Origin: Sisyra terminalis
Lineage: Eukaryota > Arthropoda > Insecta > Neuroptera > Sisyridae
DNA length: 64,000 bases
NCBI GenBank assembly: GCA_958496175.1
Contig: OY292280.1
Span: 19,530,001 to 19,594,000 of the forward strand
Reading direction: 5' to 3'
Position numbers and translations under genes: made by a program. The notes below the pieces were generated by a model. That model worked only from the letters and a program-made list of their open reading frames with translations, had not been told where the DNA came from and ran no database searches. Below, piece by piece: positions 11,472 to 24,100 of the stretch (position 1 is its first letter; the number at the start of each line of letters is the position of its first letter).

Positions 11472-14400
11472 CGGATATCATTGCGGTTATTTTGCGGTAT
11501 TATTTGCGGTTATTTTGGCGGATATCATTGCGGTTATTTTGCGGTAATATTTGCGGTTATTTTTGCGGATATCATTGCGGTTATTTTTGCGGATATCATT
11601 GCGGATATTTTGCGGTAATATTTGCGGTTATTTTTGCGGATATCATTGCGGTTACTTTTGCGGATATTATTGCGGTTATTTTTGCGGATATCATTGCGGT
11701 TATTTTTGCGGATATCATTGCGGTTATTTTGCGGTGATATTTGCGGTTATTTTTGCGGATATCATTGCAGTTATTTTGCGGTAATATTTGCGGTTATTTT
11801 TGCGGATATCATTGCGGTTATTTTTGCGGATATCATTGCGGTTATTTTGCGGTAATATTTGCTGTTATTTTTGCGGATATCATTGCGGTTATTTTTGCGG
11901 ATATTATTGCGGTTATTTTTGCGGATATTATTGCGGTTATTTTTGCGGATATCATTGCGGTTATTTTGCGGTAATATTTGCGGTTATTTTTGCGGATATC
12001 ATTGCGGTTATTTTGCGGTAATATTTGCGGTTATTTTTGCGGATATCATTGCGGTTATTTTTGCGGATATCATTGCGGTTATTTTGCGGTAATATTTGCG
12101 GTTATTTTTGCGGATATTATTGCGGTTATTTTTGCGGATATCATTGCGGTTATTTTGCGGTGATATTTGCGGTTATTTTTGCGGATATCATTGCGGTTAT
12201 TTTGCGGTGATAATTGCGGTTATTTTTGCGGATATCATTGCGGTTATTTTGCGGTGATATTTGCGGTTATTTTTGCGGATATCATTGCGGTTATTTTGCG
12301 GTGATATTTGCGGTTATTTTTGCGGATATCATTGCGGTTATTTTTGCGGATATCATTGCGGTTATTTTGCGGTAATATTTGCGGTTATTTTTGCGGATAT
12401 CATTGCGGTTATTTTGCGGTGATATTTGCGGTTATTTTTGCGGATATTTTTGCGGATATTTTTGCGGATATCATTGCGGTTATTTTGCGGTGATATTAGC
12501 GGTTATTTTTGCGGATATCATTGCGGTTATTTTTGCGGATATTATTACGGTTATTTTTGCGGATATTATTGCGGTTATTTTAGCGGATATCATTGCGGTT
12601 ATTTTGCGGTGATATTTGCGGTTATTTTTGCGGATATCATTGCGGTTATTTTGCGGTGATATTTGCGGATATTTTTGCGGATATCGTTGCGGTTATTTTG
12701 CGGTAATATTTGCGGTTATTTTTGCGGATATCACTGCGGTTATTTTGCGGTAATATTTGCGGTTATTTTTGCGGATATCATTGCGGTTATTTTTGCGGAT
12801 ATTATTGCGGTTATTTTTGCGGATATCATTGCGGTTATTTTTGCGGATATCATTGCGGTTATTTTGCGGAAATATTTGCGGTTATTTTTGCGGATATCAT
12901 TGCGGTTATTTTGCGGTAATATTTGCGTTTATTTTTGCGGATATCATTGCGGTTATTTTTGCGGATATCATTGCGGTTATTTTTGCGGATATCATTGCGG
13001 TTATTTTTGCGGATATCATTGCGGTTATTTTGCGGTGATATTTGCGGTTATTTTTCGGATATCATTGCGGTTATTTTGCGGTAATATTTGCGGTTATTTT
13101 TGCGGATATCATTGCGGTTATTTTTGCGGATATCATTGCGGTTATTTTGCGGTGATATTTGCGGTTATTTTTGCGGATATCATTGCGGTTATTTTGCGGT
13201 AATATTTGCGGTTATTTTTGCGGATATTATTGCGGTAATTTTGGCGGATATCATTGCGGTTATTTTGCGGTGATATTTGCGGTTATTTTTGCGGATATCA
13301 TTGCGGTTATTTTGCGGTGATATTTGCGGTTATTTTTGCGGATATCATTGCGGTTATTTTGCGGTAATATTTGCGGTTATTTTTGCGGATATCATTGCGG
13401 TTATTTTTGCGGATATCATTGCGGTTATTTTGCGGTAATATTTAAGGTTATTTCTGCGGATATCATTGCGGTTATTTTTGCGGATATTATTGCGGTTATT
13501 TTTGCGGATATCATTGCGGTTATTTTTGCGGATATCATTGCGGTTATTTTGCGGTAATATTTGCGGTTATTTTTGCGGATATCATTGCGGTTATTTTGCG
13601 GTGATATTTGCGGTTATTTTTGCGGATATTATTGCGGTTATTTTTGCGGATATCATTGCGGTTATTTTGCGGTGATATTTGCGGTTATTTTTGCGGATAT
13701 CATTGCGGTTATTTTTTCGGATATTATTGCGGTTATTTTTGCGGATATTATTGCGGTTATTTTTGCGGATATCATTGCGGTTATTTTGCGGTGATATTTG
13801 CGGTTATTTTTGCGGATATCATTGCGGTTATTTTGCGGTAATATTTGCGGTTATTTTTGCGGATATCCTTGCGGTTATTTTGCGGTAATATTTGCGGTTA
13901 TTTTTGCGGATATTATTGCGGTTATTTTTGCGGATATCATTGCGGTTATTTTGCGGTGATATTTGCGGTTATTTTTGCGGATATCATTGCGGTTATTTTG
14001 CGGTAATATTTGCGGTTATTTTTGCGGATATCATTGCGGTTATTTTTTCGGATATTATTGCGGTTATTTTTGCGGATATCATTGCGGTTATTTTTGCGGA
14101 TATCATTGCGGTTATTTTGCGGTAATATTTGCGGTTATTTTTGCGGATATTATTGCGGTTATTTTGGCGGATATCATTGCGGTTATTTTGCGGTGATATT
14201 TGCGGTTATTTTTGCGGATATCATTGCGGTTATTTTGCAATGATAATTGCGGTTATTTTTGCGGATATCATTGCGGTTATTTTGCGGTGATATTTGCGGT
14301 TATTTTTGCGGATATCATTGCGGTTATTTTGCGGTGATATTTGCGGTTATTTTTGCGGATATCATTGCGGTTATTTTGCGGTGATATTTGCGGTTATTTT

Positions 14401-15866
14401 TGCGGATATTTTTGCGGATATTTTTGCGGATATCATTGCGGTTATTTTGCGGTGATATTAGCGGTTATTTTTGCGGATATCATTGCGGTTATTTTTGCGG
14501 ATATTATTACGGTTATTTTTGCGGATATTATTGCGGTTATTTTAGCGGATATCATTGCGGTTATTTTGCGGTGATATTTGCGGTTATTTTTGCGGATATC
14601 ATTGCGGTTATTTTGCGGTGATATTTGCGGATATTTTTGCGGATATCGTTGCGGTTATTTTGCGGTAATATTTGCGGTTATTTTTGCGGATATCACTGCG
14701 GTTATTTTGCGGTAATATTTGCGGTTATTTTTGCGGATATCATTGCGGTTATTTTTGCGGATATTATTGCGGTTATTTTTGCGGATATCATTGCGGTTAT
14801 TTTTGCGGATATCATTGCGGTTATTTTGCGGAAATATTTGCGGTTATTTTTGCGGATATCATTGCGGTTATTTTGCGGTAATATTTGCGGTTATTTTTGC
14901 GGATATCATTGCGGTTATTTTTGCGGATATCATTGCGGTTATTTTTGCGGATATCATTGCGGTTATTTTGCGGTGATATTTGCGGTTATTTTTGCGGATA
15001 TCATTGCGGTTATTTTGCGGTAATATTTGCGGTTATTTTTGCGGATATCATTGCGGTTATTTTTGCGGATATCATTGCGGTTATTTTGCGGTGATATTTG
15101 CGGTTATTTTTGCGGATATCATTGCGGTTATTTTGCGGTAATATTTGCGGTTATTTTTGCGGATATTATTGCGGTTATTTTGGCGGATATCATTGCGGTT
15201 ATTTTGCGGTGATATTTGCGGTTATTTTTGCGGATATCATTGCGGATATTTTGCGGTGATATTTGCGGTTATTTTTGCGGATATCATTGCGGTTATTTTG
15301 CGGTAATATTTGCGGTTATTTTTGCGGATATCATTGCGGTTATTTTTGCGGATATCATTGCGGTTATTTTGCGGTAATATTTAAGGTTATTTCTGCGGAT
15401 ATCATTGCGGTTATTTTTGCGGATATTATTGCGGTTATTTTTGCGGATATCATTGCGGTTATTTTTGCGGATATCATTGCGGTTATTTTGCGGTAATATT
15501 TGCGGTTATTTTTGCGGATATCATTGCGGTTATTTTGCGGTGATATTTGCGGTTATTTTTGCGGATATTATTGCGGTTATTTTTGCGGATATCATTGCGG
15601 TTATTTTGCGGTGATATTTGCGGTTATTTTTGCGGATATCATTGCGGTTATTTTTTCGGATATTATTGCGGTTATTTTTGCGGATATTATTGCGGATATT
15701 ATTGCGGTTATTTTTGCGGATATCATTGCGGTTATTTTGCGGTGATATTTGCGGTTATTTTTGCGGATATCATTGCGGTTATTTTGCGGTAATATTTGCG
15801 GTTATTTTTGCGGATATCATTGCGGTTATTTTTGCGGATATCATTGCGGTTATTTTGCGGTAATAT
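11472..15866 (+). repeat. 4.4-kb block shared with 40.0-44.3 kb
   Basis: The monomer order matches 39977-44348, first at offset 28,505 (to about 12.9 kb) and then at 28,482. The change of 23 in offset reflects a net one-monomer-size difference between 12.9 and 13.3 kb, with other small rearrangements there. Shared markers include a GGTATTATTT 23-mer, the triple ATATTT unit, the TTTAAGG unit and a CAATGATAATTG unit. Confidence 0.85.
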
Positions 15867-18800
15867 TTGCGGTTATTTTTGCGGATATTATTGCGGTTAT
15901 TTTTGCGGTTATTTTGCGGTGATATTTGCGGTTATTTTTGCGGATATCATTGCGGTTATTTTGCGGTAATATTTGCGGTTATTTTTGCGGATATCATTGC
16001 GGTTATTTTTTCGGATATTATTGCGGTTATTTTTGCGGATATCATTGCGGTTATTTTTGCGGATATCATTGCGGTTATTTTGCGGTAATATTTGCGGTTA
16101 TTTTTGCGGATATTATTGCGGTTATTTTGGCGGATATCATTGCGGTTATTTTGCGGTGATATTTGCGGTTATTTTTGCGGATATCATTGCGGTTATTTTG
16201 CAATGATAATTGCGGTTATTTTTGCGGATATCATTGCGGTTATTTTGCGGTGATATTTGCGGTTATTTTTGCGGATATCATTGCGGTTATTTTGCGGTGA
16301 TATTTGCGGTTATTTTTGCGGATATCATTGCGGTTATTTGGCGGTAATATTTGCGGTTATTTTTGCGGATATCATTGCGGTTATTTTGCGGTGATATTTG
16401 CGGTTATTTTTGCGGATATTTTTGCGGATATTTTTGCGGATATCATTGCGGTTATTTTGCGGTGATATTAGCGGTTATTTTTGCGGATATCATTGCGGTT
16501 ATTTTTGCGGATATTATTACGGTTATTTTTGCGGATATTATTGCGGTTATTTTAGCGGATATCATTGCGGTTATTTTGCGGTGATATTTGCGGTTATTTT
16601 TGCGGATATCATTGCGGTTATTTTGCGGTGATATTTGCGGATATTTTTGCGGATATCGTTGCGGTTATTTTGCGGTAATATTTGCGGTTATTTTTGCGGA
16701 TATCACTGCGGTTATTTTGCGGTAATATTTGCGGTTATTTTTGCGGATATCATTGCGGTTATTTTTGCGGATATTATTGCGGTTATTTTTGCGGATATCA
16801 TTGCGGTTATTTTTGCGGATATCATTGCGGTTATTTTGCGGAAATATTTGCGGTTATTTTTGCGGATATCATTGCGGTTATTTTGCGGTAATCTATGCGG
16901 TTATTTTTGCGGATATCATTGCGGTTATTTTTGCGGATATCATTGCGGTTATTTTTGCGGATATCATTGCGGTTATTTTTGCGGATATCATTGCGGTTAT
17001 TTTGCGGTGATATTTGCGGTTATTTTTGCGGATATCATTGCGGTTATTTTGCGGTAATATTTGCGGTTATTTTTGCGGATATCATTGCGGTTATTTTTGC
17101 GGATATCATTGCGGTTATTTTGCGGTGATATTTGCGGTTATTTTTGCGGATATCATTGCGGTTATTTTGCGGTAATATTTGCGGTTATTTTTGCGGATAT
17201 TATTGCGGTTATTTTGGCGGATATCATTGCGGTTATTTTGCGGTGATATTTGCGGTTATTTTTGCGGATATCATTGCGGATATTTTGCGGTGATATTTGC
17301 GGTTATTTTTGCGGATATCATTGCGGTTATTTTGCGGTAATATTTGCGGATATTTTTGCGGATATCATTGCGGTTATTTTTGCGGATATCATTGCGGTTA
17401 TTTTGCGGTAATATTTAAGGTTATTTCTGCGGATATCATTGCGGTTATTTTGCGGTGATATTTGCGGTTATTTTTGCGGATATCATTGCGGTTATTTTTT
17501 CGGATATTATTGCGGTTATTTTTGCGGATATTATTGCGGATATTATTGCGGTTATTTTTGCGGATATCATTGCGGTTATTTTGCGGTGATATTTGCGGTT
17601 ATTTTTGCGGATATCATTGCGGTTATTTTGCGGTAATATTTGCGGTTATTTTTGCGGATATCATTGCGGTTATTTTTGCGGATATCATTGCGGTTATTTT
17701 GCGGTAATATTTGCGGTTATTTTTGCGGATATTATTGCGGTTATATTTGCGGTTATTTTGCGGTGATATTTGCGGTTATTTTTGCGGATATCATTGCGGT
17801 TATTTTGCGGTAATATTTGCGGTTATTTTTGCGGATATCATTGCGGTTATTTTTTCGGATATTATTGCGGTTATTTTTGCGGATATCATTGCGGTTATTT
17901 TTGCGGATATCATTGCGGTTATTTTGCGGTAATATTTGCGGTTATTTTTGCGGATATTATTGCGGTTATTTTGGCGGATATCATTGCGGTTATTTTGCGG
18001 TGATATTTGCGGTTATTTTTGCGGATATCATTGCGGTTATTTTGCAATGATAATTGCGGTTATTTTTGCGGATATCATTGCGGTTATTTTGCGGTGATAT
18101 TTGCGGTTATTTTTGCGGATATCATTGCGGTTATTTTGCGGTGATATTTGCGGTTATTTTTGCGGATATCATTGCGGTTATTTGGCGGTAATATTTGCGG
18201 TTATTTTTGCGGATATCATTGCGGTTATTTTGCGGTGATATTTGCGGTTATTTTTGCGGATATTTTTGCGGATATTTTTGCGGATATCATTGCGGTTATT
18301 TTGCGGTGATATTAGCGGTTATTTTTGCGGATATCATTGCGGTTATTTTTGCGGATATTATTACGGTTATTTTTGCGGATATTATTGCGGTTATTTTAGC
18401 GGATATCATTGCGGTTATTTTGCGGTGATATTTGCGGTTATTTTTGCGGATATCATTGCGGTTATTTTGCGGTGATATTTGCGGATATTTTTGCGGATAT
18501 CGTTGCGGTTATTTTGCGGTAATATTTGCGGTTATTTTTGCGGATATCACTGCGGTTATTTTGCGGTAATATTTGCGGTTATTTTTGCGGATATCATTGC
18601 GGTTATTTTTGCGGATATTATTGCGGTTATTTTTGCGGATATCATTGCGGTTATTTTTGCGGATATCATTGCGGTTATTTTGCGGAAATATTTGCGGTTA
18701 TTTTTGCGGATATCATTGCGGTTATTTTGCGGTAATCTATGCGGTTATTTTTGCGGATATCATTGCGGTTATTTTTGCGGATATCATTGCGGTTATTTTT

Positions 18801-20240
18801 GCGGATATCATTGCGGTTATTTTTGCGGATATCATTGCGGTTATTTTGCGGTGATATTTTCGGTTATTTTTGCGGATATCATTGCGGTTATTTTGCGGTA
18901 ATATTTGCGGTTATTTTTGCGGATATCATTGCGGTTATTTTTGCGGATATCATTGCGGTTATTTTGCGGTGATATTTGCGGTTATTTTTGCGGATATCAT
19001 TGCGGTTATTTTGCGGAAATATTTGCGGTTATTTTTGCGGATATCATTGCGGTTATTTTGCGGTAATCTATGCGGTTATTTTTGCGGATATCATTGCGGT
19101 TATTTTTGCGGATATCATTGCGGTTATTTTTGCGGATATCATTGCGGTTATTTTTGCGGATATCATTGCGGTTATTTTGCGGTGATATTTGCGGTTATTT
19201 TTGCGGATATCATTGCGGTTATTTTGCGGTAATATTTGCGGTTATTTTTGCGGATATCATTGCGGTTATTTTTGCGGATATCATTGCGGTTATTTTGCGG
19301 TGATATTTGCGGTTATTTTTGCGGATATCATTGCGGTTATTTTGCGGTAATATTTGCGGTTATTTTTGCGGATATTATTGCGGTTATTTTGGCGGATATC
19401 ATTGCGGTTATTTTGCGGTGATATTTGCGGTTATTTTTGCGGATATCATTGCGGATATTTTGCGGTGATATTTGCGGTTATTTTTGCGGATATCATTGCG
19501 GTTATTTTGCGGTAATATTTGCGGATATTTTTGCGGATATCATTGCGGTTATTTTTGCGGATATCATTGCGGTTATTTTGCGGTAATATTTAAGGTTATT
19601 TCTGCGGATATCATTGCGGTTATTTTTGCGGATATTATTGCGGTTATTTTTGCGGATATCATTGCGGTTATTTTTGCGGATATCATTGCGGTTATTTTGC
19701 GGTAATATTTGCGGTTATTTTTGCGGATATCATTGCGGTTATTTTGCGGTGATATTTGCGGTTATTTTTGCGGATATTATTGCGGTTATTTTTGCGGATA
19801 TCATTGCGGTTATTTTGCGGTGATATTTGCGGTTATTTTTGCGGATATCATTGCGGTTATTTTTTCGGATATTATTGCGGTTATTTTTGCGGATATTATT
19901 GCGGATATCACTGCGGTTATTTTTGCGGATATCATTGCGGTTATTTTGCGGTGATATTTGCGGTTATTTTTGCGGATATCATTGCGGTTATTTTGCGGTA
20001 ATATTTGCGGTTATTTTTGCGGATATCATTGCGGTTATTTTTTCGGATATTATTGCGGTTATTTTTGCGGATATCATTGCGGTTATTTTTGCGGATATCA
20101 TTGCGGTTATATTGCGGTAATATTTGCGGTTATTTTTGCGGATATTATTGCGGTTATTTTGGCGGATATCATTGCGGTTATTTTGCGGTGATATTTGCGG
20201 TTATTTTTGCGGATATCATTGCGGTTATTTTGCGGTGATA
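12200..20240 (+). repeat. ~1.84-2.01 kb HOR, four tandem copies
   Basis: Using the triple-ATATTT unit as a landmark, copies start at 12438, 14400, 16410 and 18254, with periods 1962, 2010 and 1844. Each carries the same string downstream: GATATTAGCGG, GATATTACGG, TTTTAGCGG, GATATCGTTGCGG, GATATCACTGCGG, GCGGAAATAT, then the TTTAAGG unit. Length differences are whole monomers or 12-bp half-units; an extra half-unit is seen at about 15680 and 17540. The fourth copy has an internal duplication of about 331 bp near 18.7-19.2 kb. Confidence 0.88.
12438..12473 (+). repeat. Triple ATATTT/ATATCA half-unit marker (first of 11)
   Basis: Three successive 12-bp half-units have ATAT tails (TTGCGGATATTT twice, then TTGCGGATATCA) with no TTATTT half-unit between them. 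Copies start at 12438, 14400, 16410, 18254, 38520, 40943, 42882, 44928, 48653, 52236 and 53675. I found none between 18.3 and 38.5 kb. It shows that the 12-mer, not only the 24-mer, can be copied as a unit. Confidence 0.9.
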
Positions 20241-21128
20241 TTTGCGGTTATTTTTGCGGATATCATTGCGGGTATTTTGCGGTAATATTTGCGGTTATTT
20301 TTGCGGATATCATTACGGTTATTTTGAGGTAATATTTGCGGTTATTTTTGCGGATATCATTGCGGTTATTTGTGCGGATATTATTGCGGTTTTTTTTGCG
20401 GATATCATTGCGGTTATTTTTGCGGATATCATTGCGGTTATTTTGCGGTAATATTTGCGGTTATTTTTGCGGATATCATTGCCGTTATTTTGCGGTGATA
20501 TTTGCGGTTATTTTTGCGGATATCATTGCGGTTATTTTTGCGGATATTATTGCGGTTATTTTTGCGGATTTTATTGCGGTTATTTTTGCGGATATCATTG
20601 CGGTTATTTTGCGGTGATATTTGCGGTTATTTTTGCGGATATCATTGCGGTTATTTTGCGGTAATATTAGCGGTTATTTTTGCGGATATCATTGCGGTTA
20701 TTTTGCGGTAATATTTGCGGTTATTTTTGCGGATATTATTGCGGTTATTTTTGCGGATATCATTGCGGTTATTTTGCGGTGATATTTGCGGTTATTTTTG
20801 CGGATATCATTGCGGTTATTTTGCGGTAATATTTGCGGTTATTTTTGCGGATATCATTGCGGTTATTTTTACGGATATTATTGCGGTTATTTTTGCGGAT
20901 ATTATTGCGGTTAATTTTGCGGATATCATTGCGGTTATTTTTGCGGATATCATTGCGGTTTTTTTGCGGTAATATTTGCGGCTATTTTTGCGGATATTAT
21001 TGCGGTTATTTTTGCGGATATCAGTGCGGTTATTTTGCGGTGATATTTGCGGTTATTTTTGCGGATATCATTGCGGTTATTTTGCGGTAATATTTGCGGT
21101 TATTTTTGCGGAAATTATTGCGGTTATT
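19483..21128 (+). repeat. ~1.6-kb tandem duplication, copy 1
   Basis: This matches 21129-22736, at offset 1,646 up to about 21.35 kb and then 1,575 from about 21.4 kb. The change is exactly 71 bp (two 24-mers plus one 23-mer) absent from the second copy. Shared rarities include TGCGGGTATTTT, TTATTTTGAGG, GTTTTTTTTGCGG, ATTGCCGTTATT and TTTTTGCGGAAATT. Confidence 0.85.
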
Positions 21129-24100
21129 TTTGCGGATATCATTGCGGTTATTTTGCGGTAATATTTGCGGATATTTTTGCGGATATCATTGCGGTTATTT
21201 TTGCGGATATCATTGCGGTTATTTTGCGGTAATATTTAAGGTTATTTCTGCGGATATCATTGCGGTTATTTTTGCGGATATTATTGCGGTTATTTTTGCG
21301 GATATCATTGCGGTTATTTTTGCGGATATCATTGCGGTTATTTTGCGGTAATATTTGCGGTTATTTTTGCGGATATCATTGCGGTTATTTTGCGGTGATA
21401 TTTGCGGTTATTTTTGCGGATATCATTGCGGTTATTTTTTCGGATATTATTGCGGTTATTTTTGCGGATATTATTGCGGATATTATTGCGGTTATTTTTG
21501 CGGATATCATTGCGGTTATTTTGCGGTGATATTTGCGGTTATTTTTGCGGATATCATTGCGGTTATTTTGCGGTAATATTTGCGGTTATTTTTGCGGATA
21601 TCATTGCGGTTATTTTTTCGGATATTATTGCGGTTATTTTTGCGGATATCTTTGCGGTTATTTTTGCGGATATCATTGCGGTTATTTTGCGGTAATATTT
21701 GCGGTTATTTTTGCGGATATTATTGCGGTTATTTTGGCGGATATCATTGCGGTTATTTTGCGGTGATATTTGCGGTTATTTTTGCGGATATCATTGCGGT
21801 TATTTTGCGGTGATATTTGCGGTTATTTTTGCGGATATCATTTCGGGTATTTTGCGGTAATATTTGCGGTTATTTTTGCGGATATCATTACGGTTATTTT
21901 GAGGTAATATTTGCGGTTATTTTTGCGGATATCATTGCGGTTATTTTTGCGGATATTATTGCGGTTTTTTTTGCGGATATCATTGCGGTTATTTTTGCGG
22001 ATATCATTGCGGTTATTTTGCGGTAATATTTGCGGTTATTTTTGCGGATATCATTGCCGTTATTTTGCGGTGATATTTGCGGTTATTTTTGCGGATATCA
22101 TTGCGGTTATTTTTGCGGATATTATTGCGGTTATTTTTGCGGATTTTATTGCGGTTATTTTTGCGGATATCATTGCGGTTATTTTGCGGTGATATTTGCG
22201 GTTATTTTTGCGGATATCATTGCGGTTATTTTGCGGTAATATTTGCGGTTATTTTTGCGGATATCATTGCGGTTATTTTGCGGTAATATTTGCGGTTATT
22301 TTTGCGGATATTATTGCGGTTATTTTTGCGGATATCATTGCGGTTATTTTGCGGTGATATTTGCGGTTATTTTTGCGGATATCATTGCGGTTATTTTGCG
22401 GTAATATTTGCGGTTATTTTTGCGGATATCATTGCGGTTATTTTTACGGATATTATTGCGGTTATTTTTGCGGATATTATTGCGGTTAATTTTGCGGATA
22501 TCATTGCGGTTATTTTTGCGGATATCATTGCGGTTTTTTTGCGGTAATATTTGCGGCTATTTTTGCGGATATTATTGCGGTTATTTTTGCGGATATCATT
22601 GCGGTTATTTTGCGGTGATATTTGCGGTTATTTTTGCGGATATCATTGCGGTTATTTTGCGGTAATATTTGCGGTTATTTTTGCGGAAATTATTGCGGTT
22701 ATTTTTGCGGATATCATTGCGGTTATTTTGCGGTGATATTTGCGGTTATTTTTGCGGATATCATTGCGGTTATTTTGCGGTGATATTTGCGGTTAATTTT
22801 GCGGAAATCATTGCGGTTATTTTGCGGTGATATTTGCGGTTATTTTTGCGGATATCAATGCGGTTATTTTTGCGGATATCATTGCGGTTATTTTGCGGTA
22901 ATATTTGCGGTTATTTTTGCGGATATCATTGCGGTGATATTTTCGGTTATTTTTGCGATTATTATTGCGGTTATTTTTGCGGATATCATTGCGGTTATTT
23001 TGCGGTGATATTTGCGGTTATTTTTGCGGATATCATTGCGGTTATTTTTGCGGATATTATTGCGGTTATTTTTGCGGATATTATTGCGGTTATTTTGCGG
23101 TGATATTTGCGGATATTTTTGCGGATATCATTGCGGTTATTTTGCGGTAATATTTGCGGTTATTTTTGCGGATATTATTGCGGTTATTTTTGCGGATATC
23201 ATTGCGGTTATTTTTGCGGATATCATTGCGGTTATTTTGCGGTAATATTTGCGGTTATTTTTGCGGATATCATTGCGGTTATTTTTTCGGATATTATTGC
23301 GGTTATTTTTGCGGATATCACTGCGGTTATTTTTGCGGATATCATTGCGGTTATTTTGCGGTAATATTTGCGGTTATTTTTGCGGATATTATTGCGGTTA
23401 TTTTGGCGGATTACTTTGCGGTTATTTAGCTGTAATATTTGCGGTTAATTTTGCGGATATCATTGCGGTTATTTTGCGGTAATATTAGCGGTTATTTTTG
23501 CGGATATTATTGCGGTTATTTTTGCGGATATCATTGCGGTTATTTTGCGGTAATATTTGCGGTTATTTTTGCGGATATTATTGCGGTTATTTTGGCGGAT
23601 ATCATTGCGGTTATTTTGCGGTGATATTTGCGGTTATTTTTGCGGATATCATTGCGGTTATTTTGCGGTAATATTTGCGGTTATTTTTGCGGATATCATT
23701 GCGGGTATTTTGCGGTAATATTTGCGGTTATTTTTGCGGATATCATTGCGGTTATTTTGCGGTAATATTTGCGGTTATTTTTGCGGATATCATTGCGGTT
23801 ATTTTTGCGGATATTATTGCGGTTATTTTTGCGGATATCATTGCGGTTATTTTTGCGGATATCATTGCGGTTATTTTGCGGTAATATTTGCGGTTATATT
23901 TGCGGATATCATTGCCGTTATTTTGCGGTGATATTTGCGGTTATTTTTGCGGATATCATTGCGGTTATTTTTGCGGATATTATTGCGGTTATTTTTGCGG
24001 ATTTTATTGCGGTTATTTTTGCGGATATCATTGCGGTTATTTTGCGGATATCATTGCGGTTATTTTTGCGGATATCATTGCGGTTATTTTGCGGTAATAT

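Noticed and set aside
12663..13202. A 179-codon open frame with LRKYLRLF inside, and shorter relatives near 14625, 16635, 41168 and 43107
   Set aside because: The frame stays open because a GCGGAAATAT unit lacks the usual TAA. Loss of a stop by one substitution in a repeat is not evidence for a gene.
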